In this document: one piece after another, positions 12,051-22,005 of the stretch
Layout of the letters: each line of letters starts with the position of its first letter
Position numbering within the stretch: position 1 is the first letter of the stretch
NCBI GenBank assembly: GCA_015183035.1
Contig: JACZZP010000020.1
Location: 496,001 to 560,000, forward strand
DNA from: Meloidogyne chitwoodi
Taxonomy: Eukaryota; Nematoda; Chromadorea; Rhabditida; Meloidogynidae
DNA: 64,000 nucleotides
Direction: 5' to 3'
Made by a program: the position numbers and the translations under genes
Notes under the pieces: model-generated
Database searches by the model: none
The model's input: only the letters and a program-made list of their open reading frames with translations
What the model was told of the DNA's origin: nothing

Positions 12051-12374
12051 CTAGAATTTTTGCTAAATTTAAATTGTAAATATTTTGATAAATATAAAAT
12101 AATTAAAATAATATTTAATATTTATTAATTTAATTTTTAAAATTAACTTTTTTTATTTTAAGAAAAAGTACACATTTTTTGGTAATTTTTAAAATTCATC
12201 TCTATTTTAATTTATTTTAAATATTAACAAAAATTTTAAAATTTTTTTTAAAAAAGATACAATTATTTAATAAAATTTTGACAGCATTTTTATAATTTTT
12301 ATATTTAAATTTTTTTATTTATTTATAAAAAAATTTAAAAATTTCTTCGTATATTTTTCTCTTAACAAATATAC

Positions 12375-12500
12375 CTATTAAGTAGATTGAAGTATGCGTC
12401 AATGATATTTGCTTCAAAATTTTAAATATTTTTAATTTTATAAAATCTTACATTTTTGTCGCTTATGAACATTAGAACCTCCTAATATCTCTTTTTCATA
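12375..12500 (-). pseudogene. Two exon-like fragments, possibly a Ulp1/C48 peptidase
   Basis: On the minus strand an open segment (about 12497-12452) ends in a good donor (T|GTAAGA). It is followed by a 40-nt intron-like gap ending TTTTGAAG, a 37-nt segment (12411-12375), and a second donor (TAATAG|GTATAT). The second segment reads NIIDAYFNLLN, which resembles the opening of the Ulp1/SENP (C48) catalytic domain (W-L-x-D-x-I-I-x-x-Y-x-x-L-L). The paralogous copy at 42715-42850 keeps the reading (NMLDAYFNL) with conservative changes but has lost the first donor (GT to TT). No complete gene can be assembled here, so I call it a fragment or pseudogene. The family assignment is tentative. Confidence 0.33.
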
Positions 12501-14999
12501 AAAATAAATTTTATTTTTTTTTTAAATTTTTTTTATATTATATGTTTATTTATTTTTTAAATTAATTATTATTCTTTTATTTTTAATTTTTAAAATTATA
12601 AAAAATTAATTTAAATTAAACATGTCGTCATCCACAGTTTATTTATTATAAATTTTCAATAAAATTGTTATTTTTATTTTTTTGTAACATAATTTAAATT
12701 TAATTTTCTTTATAAGTGACAGGCTGACAAAGCGAGTGGTTACTAGATATAAGGAAACTATGACAGTTATAACAGTTATAACAATTATAAAAAAATTACA
12801 ATTGTAATTTTAATAAAATAAACATGATTGTCTGAAACTGAAAATAATTTATTTAAATTTTATTTTTGATTTTATTTTATTTCTTACCTCTTCAAAATTT
12901 GATGAGTTTTTATTTAAAATTTTTTTAATAAAAAATAATCTTCAAATATAAATTTTTTTAAATTTTTGTTTTAATGTATATTTATATTTAAAAATTGATA
13001 AATTTTTATTTTATTAAATTTAACAAAATTTAATTTTAGTACAATCCTGGATACATATTATAATTTTTGAAATTTAGCAGCATTCCGTTCTATAATAATT
13101 GTTTAAACATATATATTTTAAATTTTTATTCATAAAATTATTATTAAAATAAATAAATAAATATAAATTTATTTAATAAAATTATAAATTTTATTTTTAT
13201 TCAAGAAAAATTATTTTTTATTTTTTTAATTTTAAATTTCAATTTAATAATTTTATTTATGTTGAGTGAAGAAAAGTTCACTGCTTTTATGATCCATCCA
13301 TTTTTTAATTTTAAATGTAACCAATAATATATTTTTTATTTTTAAATTTTTATTAAAGTTGAACAAATTCCTCAGTAAATCTAATTCAGTTGTTTAAAAT
13401 TTATTTTTTTTATTAAATTTTTAAAAAATTCTTCATACTTTACATAAATTAATTTTAATTTTCTAAATTAAACACATTTTAATATTTTTTAAAAATACTT
13501 TAGCTGTTAAAAAATACACACAATTTATTTTAATATTTTTAAAATTTATACCTATAATTTTATTTTTAATAAAATTTTTGCTTAATATTTTTTTAAACTT
13601 TGCTCCTAAAACCGCTTGCCTATAAAAATAAGATGATTTAAAAATATTATTTATTTTTTTATTATTTAATTGTCTAATTTTAATTTATTTATGTATTAAT
13701 TTAAAAAAAAAAATAAATTTAATTGTAATTTATTAATTTATTAAAAATGTATTTTGCAGCCAGATGTTTATTGAATTTGATGAAAACTATATGTCATTCA
13801 AAAAAAAATATTTATCTTTATCTTTACAGTTTATAAATTTCTTCCGAAAAAAAAATAAATATTTAATAAATAATTTTATTTAAAATTATATTAAGCTTTT
13901 GACTCTACCTTATTGAAATGTTGTTCTGCCTAACTAATTGCTGATTTTTATTAATAATTATTATTTAATTATATTTTTTATTATAATTTTAATTTTTATA
14001 TTTCATAAAATTATCAAATGTATTTAATTTTATATTAAAAAAAACGTAACTATGTAATTTCTGAGAGTATAATTTGCTGCAAAAAAAAATAGCACCAATG
14101 ACATAAATGAAATTGTAAAAAAATAATTTTGACATAATTTATATATAAATAATTAATATAATATATTTTAAGTATTTAATTTTTTTACTATTCTTTTTTT
14201 TTAATTTGTTAATTTTAATTATGAAAGTGTTAAATATAATAAATTTAATTTTGTTCAGTCACTGATTGTCATTTAAATTTTGTATAGTTTATGATTACTT
14301 TTAATCTTAATTTTTTTTAATTTAATTAATTTGATATAAATAATGCTACTTCCAATTTTAATTGGCTTATTTCCATTTCTGATTAATTTAAAAAAAATAT
14401 TTTTATTTTTTTATAATTCTAATTTTTAATAAAAATAACAATAAATTTTTTTTTGATGATTTTGTAATTGTTAAACTAAATAAATTAGGTAATGAGTTAA
14501 ACTTCAATTTTTTACTAATAGTAAGAATATTGTTTAAATTTTTAAAATTAATTTTTTTAATTTAAATTAATTTATTTTTTTAATTAATTATTTTGTTTTT
14601 TAAAAAAAGCTTCTATTATGGTGCTCAGAAAAATCATTATAATTGTAATATTTTTTTAATTAATTTTTTAAAAATAAAATAATTTTGATTTTTTTCAATT
14701 TTATAGTTTTAATAAAGGGAATAGTAATGAAGAATTCCTCCTCTGCAAATTAATTTAATTTTAACTAAAAAAATAACTAAATTACAATTTATTAGTAAAT
14801 GTGATCTTATAGAAGTGTGATTTAAATTATTTATTTTTAATTTTATTTACTTATTAATAATATAATATTATTTAATAATTAATTATAAATTTTATTTATT
14901 TTTAATTATTTTTTTATATTAAATTTAATTTTAAAAATTAAATTTAATTCAATACAATTTTTGTATTAAATTATTTTTTTTAATAATTAATTTATTTTT

Positions 15000-15700
15000 A
15001 TTCGCTTCGATTTTTAATTGGTCATTTTTCATCAATATATTTTTTAGTTTTATTATTTTTAAAAATTATTAAAATTTTAAATAATTTTTAATTAAAATAT
15101 TTAAAACTTGCTTTAACTTGTAGATCCTCTTGCTTATTTCCAATTAGTCTTTAAATTATTTTATTAAATTAAAAATTAAATTAAATTTTAAATAATTAAA
15201 TATTTTTAAAAATTAATTTTACATTTTTTAAAAAATAAAATTAATTTTTTAAATAAAAATAACAATTAATAAATTATATATTGCTCTAAATTATATTTTA
15301 TTTTCATATTTATTGTTATTTTTCTGGATTACAATTGCCTTATGATTAATTTGTGTATTTATCTAATTTTAAAAATTTAAATTAATTTTTTAATATTTCG
15401 TCCATATATAAGCTTTAAGTTGTATACATGGCTATGAGTTATCCCTTTATTGATGCCTATAATTTATTCTTTCGTTACAGTAAGTATTTTTTAAATTTAT
15501 TTATTTTAATTTAATTTCAAAAAAATTAATTTTTAAAGTAAAAATTTAAGCAATTTTTTATTGTTTAAATTTTATAAGGAAAATTATAAAAATATAACAT
15601 TTAGATAGTCTTCAGAGGTATTGCTATAGTCTATAGAGGTAGCTTGTATATATTGAGTGACGAATAATTTAACCATAATAATATTTTTATTTATTATATT
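15000..15700. repeat. Diverged repeat block, related to 28060-28745
   Basis: Shared islands include catttttcatcaatatatttt (15025 vs 28090), gtagatcctcttg (15120 vs 28178), tatttttctggattacaattg (15315 vs about 28390) and aagctttaagttgt...tattgatgcc...tctttcg (15411 vs 28500), in the same order. Confidence 0.7.
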
Positions 15701-16242
15701 TTTAATAATTAAATAAATAAAAATTAAAAAAAAATTAATATAATCATTATATATTTTTAAAATTAAATTTTATAAAAATAAAAATAAATATTTAATAAAT
15801 GTTAACAAATAATTTATTTTTATTTTTTACTAAAATTAATTTTATTAAAAATATAATTTAATGCATCAAACACTTTAACTGTAATGAGGCTGCAATCCAT
15901 TAACTTTTAAATAAATATTTTTTAAATTTTTTTTCTAAAATTAATTATTAAAAATATTATACATACATATGTATGTATAATATTAGCAAGTACTTAAGTT
16001 ATATCAAGCATTATCTTAATTTTTAATAAATTTCTTCAAATATTATTTTAAAATTAAATTATAATTTTATTAAATCTATATAATTTAAAGATTAAAAAAA
16101 GTTGTTTTTGTATAAATTATAATTTTTCTTACAATATTTTTAAATAAATAATTTATCTAATTTTTAAAATAATTTAATTTATTAAAAATTAAAAATTTTA
16201 TTTTTAATTTTATTAAATTTTGCTTAATTTTATTTATTTTAA

Positions 16243-16892
16243 GGTAAAACTTGTTCATAGCGCCCAAGCTCCAATTCGAATGATCTATATGTCATTCGAA
16301 AGAGCTCGTCGAGTAGAGTCGAACGACATCAAAAAAAGTTTCCGGTCTCAACTATGTCCCGAGATATGGGTCCCTGAAAATCGAAAAACCATAGGGGGGA
16401 GTAAGCTATTTTTGGGTTATTCTGAGCCGAGATACAGGTCCTCAAAAATTGACCTAAATTATTTTCACTGAATTAATTATTTTGTTGTAATTTGCGCCGT
16501 AGAATGACGTATGTACCAAAAAGCCAACGAGAGATGAGCTCCCACACGAAGAAGTCATAAAACACTCCTAATAAGTCTAAGTTTGGCGTGTTTCCAGCAA
16601 ACTTCGATCCTTCATAACTTTGTTCAAAATCGTTCAATCAAGACGATTTTGGTCTCATTCGATAGGTCTCGAAAAGCTCTTTTGAATGAGCTATCATTTG
16701 TATAATCGAATTTTTCACCTCAAAATGAGCTTACTCCCCCCTATGGTTTTTCGATTTTTGGGGGTCTGTATCTCGGGTCATAGTTGAGACCGGAAACTTT
16801 TTTTGATGTCGTTCGACTCTACTCGACGAGCTCTTTCGAATGACATATAGATCATTCGAATTGGAGCTTGGGCGCTATGAACAAGTTTTTCC
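16243..16892. mobile_element. Foldback MITE with 8-bp TSD
   Basis: Two nearly perfect 165-bp inverted repeats (16243-16407 and 16728-16892) start GGTAAAACTTGTTCATAG or GGAAAAACTTGTTCATAG. The flanking 8 bp are identical on both sides (TATTTTAA, 16235-16242 and 16893-16900). Terminal GG plus an 8-bp duplication would suit Merlin-like or similar DNA transposons. hAT ends differ. There is no transposase and the ORF inside is a by-product of the repeat. The unique centre contains gagccgagatacaggtc (16424-16440), shared with the mariner-type MITE. Confidence 0.88.
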
Positions 16893-16900
16893 TATTTTAA

Positions 16901-18740
16901 TAAAAGTTAATTTGATTAAAAAATAAATTTTTATTTTTTTAATTTATATTTATTTTTAAAAAATAAAATGATTATATCAATATTTTTAAATTTTTTTTAT
17001 TTTTAAATTTTATTATTTTTTAAATTTATTATAATCATTTTAAATGAAAATTTTAGTACCACCAAATATTGTCTCTTCTCTCACCTTGCATAGGTATTTT
17101 AAATAATTTTGTTATGTTAATAATTATTTTTAAAATTTTTATAAATATATTATAAACTAAAAATTATTCAAAATTTAATTTTAAATTATTTATAATAATT
17201 TAACAATATATAAATTAAATTATTATTTTTTAAGTGTATGATTATTTTATAATTTAGTAAAATAATTTTGTAGAATAAAAAAATAATTTAATTTTTTAGT
17301 TGAAAATAAATATATACTTACATTCTTTTGTTACAGAATCGTATCTAATAATTTAAAAGCAAATTCGGAATATTTAAACAATTAATAATATGATTTTTTA
17401 AAATAAATTTGATTAAATAATATGTTAGAATTCATGCATAAAAATAGGTTTATATAATTTAATATTAATTAATTAATTTCCAGAACAGTAGAAATTTTTT
17501 AATTAATTATTTAATTTTAGATTATAGTTTAAATTTATTTTATATATTTTTAATAATTAATTTTGAAGAAGAGAGAATAAAAAACTATCAATCATAGCTT
17601 AATGATTTCAACTTACATTAAAATTAAAACAATTAATAAAATAAATTTATTTTATTTTATTAATTAATAATAAATTAACAATTTATTATTAATTTTTTTT
17701 TTTTAATATATTTTTTTATTCTAATAGAATAATTAAATTAAAAATTTTTTTTTTTAATTATTTAATAAATATATAATTTTTATTATTAAAAATAAATGTA
17801 TAAATAAATAAGACTAAATTGATAAATATTTGATAAAGAATGCCCCTGAATTTTTTTTATCAAACATCAATTATTTTTATTAAATATTTATGATTTTTAA
17901 AATTAAATTATTTTTATTAAAATTATTTACTTGTTTTTTGAAGTCAAAATGTAAGAAAATTAATAATTTAAATTTTTTGGCATTTTGAAATATTTTATTT
18001 TTATATATACTTAATTAAATTTAATTTTCTTTTTTTTTTAAATTTATTTTAAAAATATTAATTTTTATTTTTTTTATTTGAGCGTTTTTCTGTCCTCATA
18101 GCAGTTACTTTGTGCTGCATAAGCTAATAAATAATTAAAAATTAATTTAATATATTTTTTTTAAATTAGATTTTAATTTTTTATATATATTATTTTTAAT
18201 TTTTATTATTTTTTTAAATAATTTTTAAATGTTTTTAAACTTGTATTTTTGATAAATTAAAAAATTTTTTTTTAAATTTAATTCAAAAAATATTTAAATT
18301 AATTTTTTTATTTAAAAAAACTATGATTTTTTAAATTTATAATTTTTTTATATTTATAATAAATAAAATGTTTAACTCATATTTTAATTTTATTTTGCGC
18401 CCATTCCATCCAGAATTTCTATTCAATTTTAATAAAAAAAATTTAAAAATTAATTTTACATTTTTTAAATTAATTTAATAATTTATTAAAGAATAAAAAA
18501 AATAATATTCTACCCTTCTAATATTTTTAAAATTAAAAATTAAAAAAAAAACTTTATATCCATTTATTTTTTCTTATGTTGTATTTAATTCTTTTTTTAC
18601 TAATTTATATTATTTTAATTTAATTTATTTTACTTATTAATTCTTTATATATTTCTAGATTTATTTTTAATTCAAATAATAATTAAAATTTATTTTCAAT
18701 TTCATGTACATATTTGATTGAATTAGATATAATAAGTTGC
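16901..18740. other. AT-rich DNA, second copy of repeat block, no gene
   Basis: 17040-18560 is the diverged copy of 6940-9250. The island at 17057-17093 has an acceptor (ATTTTAG) and donor (AG|GTATTTT) on the plus strand, conserved in position with the 6947 copy. The last 100 bp before the Polinton (18620-18740) resemble 9460-9530. Confidence 0.5.
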
Positions 18741-18746
18741 TATTAA

Positions 18747-19103
18747 AGTAGTGTATAATAGGGTTTTAAAACATTTTTAAAACAAAAATATTTTAAAACC
18801 CTACTAAACTTGAAAATAAATATTTAAAAGTGGAACATTAAATTAATCAAAAAATTATAAAATAATTTTTTAAAATAAAAAACTTAAAAGGTTGAAAAAT
18901 TTTTAAACTTTATTTTATTTTTTTTAAATTTTTAAACTTTTTTTTATTTTTTTAAAATTTTTTAAAATATTTTTTTAATAAAAAATATTAAATAAATTTT
19001 AATAAAAATTTGTTTAAAACTACGATAAAATAATTTGATAAAAAAGATTGGAGGTAAATATTTATTTTTTGAAATTTTTTAAATAATAATTTAACAATAT
19101 ATA
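18747..19103 (+). repeat. Left terminal inverted repeat of Polinton
   Basis: 357 bp, almost identical to the complement of 27310-27667 with only a handful of differences, which points to a young insertion. The outer ~50 bp is itself an imperfect palindrome (TAGGGTTTTAAAA ... TTTTAAAACCCTA) that could fold into a terminal hairpin. Confidence 0.92.
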
Positions 19104-19162
19104 TTTTTTTATTATAATTTAACAATTGGTAATATATGTTTTTATTAAATTGTCCAAGTAAA
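18988..19162. other. Inner left TIR and spacer, no gene
   Basis: An open frame (18988-19281, minus) runs through here. It reads the Argonaute-like exon 2 in the wrong frame and then A/T-rich TIR sequence, so I do not count it as a gene. Confidence 0.5.
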
Positions 19163-19756
19163 TTAAATATGTTCTTCATCTTTCTGTATGAAATCAATAC
19201 ATTCCAAAGGGTAGAAGTATTGATGATTTTTGCCGCCGAATACACATAAAAGAGGTAGATGCGGGAGATAGAGATCAACACGGTGACGTACGTAGAAATA
19301 TTGCCTAAAATATTAATTTCAGTTTTTTATCTATAAAATTTAATTTTACCTTATATTAACCCGAAGGTATCCTCTGAGGGCAAATACCCTATCAGCGCCA
19401 TAATGTGTAATTTTGCAAGGATATAATTCCATTTGAAATTTATTTAAGTAATTTGTAACAAGTCCTTTATTTTTCATAGGTGTACACCCGTCCATTAAAA
19501 TTCTTTGTCCAATACCTGCTGCGACAACATCTTCCTCAGTCATTCCAGATAGATTTTGAATATATTGAAGATTTTCCAACTTTTTTTTGCGCATCTCACA
19601 ATGTAGCGTTTCAGGCGTACATCCTCCATTGAATTGACATAATAGACTGATAAGTGAGGTTTTTCTAATACAAGGTGAAGACGGTTTAGATTCAGGTTCT
19701 TTGCGTTCCCTCCATTGAGTAAAAGCTGTTGACGAAGTTAAGCACGAGGTCCTCAT
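19163..19756 (-). CDS. Argonaute-like fragment (N-like strand plus PAZ tail), spliced
   Basis: Exon 1 is 19756-19350 and exon 2 is 19304-19163. They are joined across a 45-nt intron (19349-19305) with GTAAAA donor and ATTTTAG acceptor, whose read-through hits a stop at once. The product is 182 aa. Residues about 136-174 (QYFYVRH...LPHLPLLCV...YFYPLECIDFI) match the C-terminal part of a PAZ domain (YF...Y...L..P.LP...V...Y.P.E.C). Residues about 97-120 (GLVTNY...YPCKITHYG) resemble the first strands of the Argonaute N domain. MID and PIWI are absent, as is most of N-L1-PAZ. It begins 37 nt after a GTATATAAG box. Seen: the intron and PAZ-like motif. Inferred: a captured, shortened host Argonaute that might bind small RNAs as a decoy. 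A degraded capture with no function is also possible. Confidence 0.5.
19305..19349 (-). other. 45-nt intron in the Argonaute-like gene
   Basis: AAG|GTAAAA donor and TTTTAG|G acceptor. Splicing keeps the frame (phase 2) and replaces an immediate stop by 46 further residues of normal composition. Confidence 0.75.
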
Positions 19757-19785
19757 TCTGATAATTATGATTGGAATTTTATTGT

Positions 19786-19794
19786 CTTATATAC
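19786..19794 (-). promoter_or_regulatory. TATA box GTATATAAG of the Argonaute-like gene
   Basis: Reads GTATATAAG on the minus strand, 37 nt before the ATG at 19756 and seven bases from the stop of the upstream gene. It is identical to the boxes at 20110-20118 and 21994-22002. Confidence 0.65.
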
Positions 19795-19800
19795 CCTAGC

Positions 19801-20082
19801 TCAAACTCGTTGACTTGCTAAACGAATTAAACCATTCCCATTAGTATTATGATCAATAAAACCGTTCCGCCCCCAATAAAAAAACATTAAAAGAAAAAAG
19901 AAAATAATATACAGGACGTAGGCAAAAGCTAATATAAAATGTTGCGGAGGAGCCATCATTTTTTCATTTATGGGACAATTAATGAAGGTTGTATTATTTT
20001 CATATGGATGTTTGGGAAAAGGTAAAACAATATCTTGACTTGAGAAAGTCATCGAAAAATAACATAATAAAAAGATATACAT
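19801..20082 (-). CDS. Small membrane protein of the Polinton, unknown
   Basis: The product is 93 aa. Residues 1-15 form a hydrophobic start that looks like a signal peptide. A short ectodomain carries a possible N-glycosylation site (N-N-T-T, about 29-32). A long transmembrane segment (about 48-70, rich in F, L and I) is followed by a short polar tail with R and N. I do not recognise a family. Nematode Mavericks can carry envelope-like fusion proteins, but this is far too small to be a complete fusogen. It could be a virion membrane or exit protein. It has its own GTATATAAG box. Confidence 0.65.
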   Translation of the reverse strand: MYIFLLCYFSMTFSSQDIVLPFPKHPYENNTTFINCPINEKMMAPPQHFILAFAYVLYIIFFFLLMFFYWGRNGFIDHNTNGNGLIRLASQRV

Positions 20083-20109
20083 GATTAATTTTTTGATATT
20101 TTTTGCTTT

Positions 20110-20118
20110 CTTATATAC
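20110..20118 (-). promoter_or_regulatory. TATA box GTATATAAG of the membrane-protein gene
   Basis: Reads GTATATAAG, 35 nt before the ATG at 20082. It overlaps the last codon and the TAA stop of the upstream protease gene, so the box supplies the stop codon itself. Confidence 0.65.
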
Positions 20119-20584
20119 TAATTAAACGTTGAACAAAATTTTTAAGAACAATATCGCGGCTTTCAAAAGGTATAGAGTGTAATTTTTGCAATACCAAAGA
20201 AAATTTTCCATACATTGAACGTAATACTAAAAAACATATACAGTAGTGGCCACATGTATCTGAGAAAGGTGATTGTAAAATAAAACGATTTTGTTTAACT
20301 TTAGAATAGTTTGTAAGCAAGGATTGGCGCATATCACAGTTAGGTTCCTCTGCAAGTGAGTCAAAATATTCTATAGTATCATGTGTATCTGAATAGCAAG
20401 CAATCCAATGTTCACCTTTTGTTCCTTTACGCATAGTATTTGCAATAAAACAAAAATTCTTTTGTTTAACTAATTTAGGTATATTATTAGATGAATAAAC
20501 TCCAATAAATTTATTTTTTAAAGGCTTATAATTTTGCAAAATTGTTAAAATTTGTAATGAATTCATTTTTTTAAACGGATCCAT
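20111..20584 (-). CDS. Adenain-like maturation cysteine protease
   Basis: The product is 157 aa, of the adenovirus protease (C5) type found in Polintons, which processes virion proteins. The catalytic set is visible: H59 (GEHW), D75 (EYFDS), Q104 (ILQSP) and C111 (DTCGHYC). The seven-residue Q-to-C spacing is the same as in adenain. The first ATG overlaps the capsid gene by 14 nt. The methionine at residue 8 would start just after that gene and is an alternative. The protease lies directly downstream of the capsid gene and has no obvious TATA box of its own, so it may share a transcript with it. Confidence 0.9.
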   Translation of the reverse strand: MDPFKKMNSLQILTILQNYKPLKNKFIGVYSSNNIPKLVKQKNFCFIANTMRKGTKGEHWIACYSDTHDTIEYFDSLAEEPNCDMRQSLLTNYSKVKQNRFILQSPFSDTCGHYCICFLVLRSMYGKFSLVLQKLHSIPFESRDIVLKNFVQRLISI

Positions 20585-21962
20585 CAGTACTTAATACTCG
20601 ATCAGCATTTATGGACAGTATAGAATCAAATTCTCCCATAATTATCATTTCATACCCTTCATCTTTTATTGGTTCATTAAATAAACACTTTACGGTTGTA
20701 GTACCTTGACGAATAAGTTCTAACCCTTTTGTATCTTCCAAGGTAGATGTCATTGGAATAACAAAAAAACAGTACGATCTTGAGAATTTTTTCATTCCTA
20801 TACTAAGAGTTCTTTGATCAATGCTTGGCCAAGCATCCAGATCCATTCCTAAATACATATCAACGTATGCGCGAACAAAATTATCATTTGCAAAATCTAA
20901 ATCATATTGAACAGCAGGAAATTGAAAACCTCCAAATTCTGCGGAGACAGATCTTAAATTAGCATGTTCAAAAGTGAACGGTGATAGGGCCTGATTTCCA
21001 ATGTAAGCTGTGGAATTTACAAAACAAATTATTAAACGTCTTGGAGAAGTACTTGTGAATGTTGGATGTGTTATTTCTTGGCGCCCTTTTCCTAGGAAAA
21101 CACTACGAATTTCTATTTTTCTCTGATAATACTTGGCCGGAGATTGCTCAAGATGGCGAGCGATTGCGTTATTTAGTGAATTACTTAAGTCTACTTGTTT
21201 AACAAAAAGTCGTAAATCGTGAAGACGTAAACGATAAGTGTTAATGTTATCAATAAGGGGATCCCCAACATTTTTACGATATTTAGGTGTATGTACCAAA
21301 AACTCATCATTATTCCTATAGAGAGTCCAAATCACATCACTATGTGGAATTAAAAGTTGATCTTGACGTGCCAAATCAAAGTCTAAATGTGAGAACATTC
21401 GACAAATCTTTCCATTTGCAAAGCGTGCCGCGCGAGACTTGAAACCTGAACCATCATAATTATTTTTATCTTCATCGTCCAGATAATAAAGCCCTGCTTC
21501 GTATAAACCCCTACTTACATCATTATTTGCTCCAAGTTCGTGCATAATAATACTCCTATATGCATAGTGTATTCCTGAGTCAAAACACTGCACGCCGTTA
21601 ATTGATAATGTTAAACGACGAATCCAAGTAAGTCCTAAATATTGTCCCACTCCGACATGCTTATCCCCTGCTAAATTTTCACCAGATCCGTCTGTTATAG
21701 GTACCCATTCTCCACTTGTGACGTCTTTTCGCTCAAGTGACAGTGCTAACCAAACAAAAGTTTTACTCAGATCTAAATAGAGAGAATCGCCAAAATACCG
21801 GAAAATGAAAGGTCCTGCAGACTGATTAAGAGCATTTAAAGGTAAAAGTTCTTTGTATGCTGAACGTTGTATGCCAACATTAGTAGCAGGGACAGAGAAG
21901 AAGGTGATTCTATTATCAACACCTTCAGCGCTATCTTTATCAATTTTCTTTATAGTTGTCAT
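20571..21962 (-). CDS. Major capsid protein-like (double jelly-roll) of Polinton
   Basis: The product is 463 aa. The pattern matches the conserved Polinton capsid protein seen in many animal genomes as a predicted single-ORF protein: an N-terminal LPLNAL...GPFIFRY segment, YLDLSKTF strands, LTLSING, a middle KYYQRKIEIRSVFL strand, SPRRLIICFV, then QLSPF-type FEHANLRS and GGFQFPAVQYDLDF. The role is the main shell of an icosahedral virion. I assign it as major capsid from length and pattern, not from a structure search. It follows a GTATATAAG box at 21994-22002 and is directly followed by the protease. Confidence 0.75.
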   Translation of the reverse strand: MTTIKKIDKDSAEGVDNRITFFSVPATNVGIQRSAYKELLPLNALNQSAGPFIFRYFGDSLYLDLSKTFVWLALSLERKDVTSGEWVPITDGSGENLAGDKHVGVGQYLGLTWIRRLTLSINGVQCFDSGIHYAYRSIIMHELGANNDVSRGLYEAGLYYLDDEDKNNYDGSGFKSRAARFANGKICRMFSHLDFDLARQDQLLIPHSDVIWTLYRNNDEFLVHTPKYRKNVGDPLIDNINTYRLRLHDLRLFVKQVDLSNSLNNAIARHLEQSPAKYYQRKIEIRSVFLGKGRQEITHPTFTSTSPRRLIICFVNSTAYIGNQALSPFTFEHANLRSVSAEFGGFQFPAVQYDLDFANDNFVRAYVDMYLGMDLDAWPSIDQRTLSIGMKKFSRSYCFFVIPMTSTLEDTKGLELIRQGTTTVKCLFNEPIKDEGYEMIIMGEFDSILSINADRVLSTDGSV

Positions 21963-21993
21963 TTTTTAATAGTAAAATAATTTTATTTTTTAA

Positions 21994-22002
21994 CTTATAT
22001 AC
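21994..22002 (-). promoter_or_regulatory. TATA box GTATATAAG of the capsid gene
   Basis: Reads GTATATAAG, 39 nt before the ATG at 21962 and three bases beyond the stop of the pVI-like gene. It is one of three exact copies of this 9-mer that I find in the element. Confidence 0.7.
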
Positions 22003-22005
22003 TAC

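Larger units (their letters stand above)
11100..13560. repeat. Diverged repeat block, related to 41460-44150
   Basis: At least eight islands match 41460-44150 in the same order. They include ctgatcacag (11685), the ccttgctctt donor island (11513 vs 41867), the C-x-x-C island (12010-12050 vs 42350-42395), the Ulp1-like exon island (12375-12500 vs 42715-42850), gacagttataacagtta (12761 vs 43105) and actgcttttatgatccatcc (13280 vs 43873). Both copies read best on the minus strand. Confidence 0.78.
5882..16234. other. Long AT-rich tract with recurrent exon-like islands
   Basis: No ORF of useful length appears in 10 kb. Islands of moderate GC appear every few hundred bases (for example 6070-6110, 6950-6985, 7080-7135, 8340-8390, 9160-9185, 9355-9420, 9558-9600, 10010-10110, 10870-10910, 10960-11020, 11100-11205, 12005-12055, 12375-12500, 12715-12765, 13060-13110, 13262-13310, 15415-15480, 15610-15660). 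Several have acceptor- and donor-like borders, mostly consistent with minus-strand genes. Most are repeated in diverged form elsewhere in the window. Confidence 0.5.

Noticed and set aside
16220..16471. 83-codon open frame
   Set aside because: It is a by-product of the inverted repeat and core of the foldback MITE, and no family is recognisable.
18988..19281. 97-codon open frame on the minus strand
   Set aside because: It overlaps exon 2 of the Argonaute-like gene in another frame and then runs through A/T-rich TIR sequence. The spliced reading is far more protein-like.
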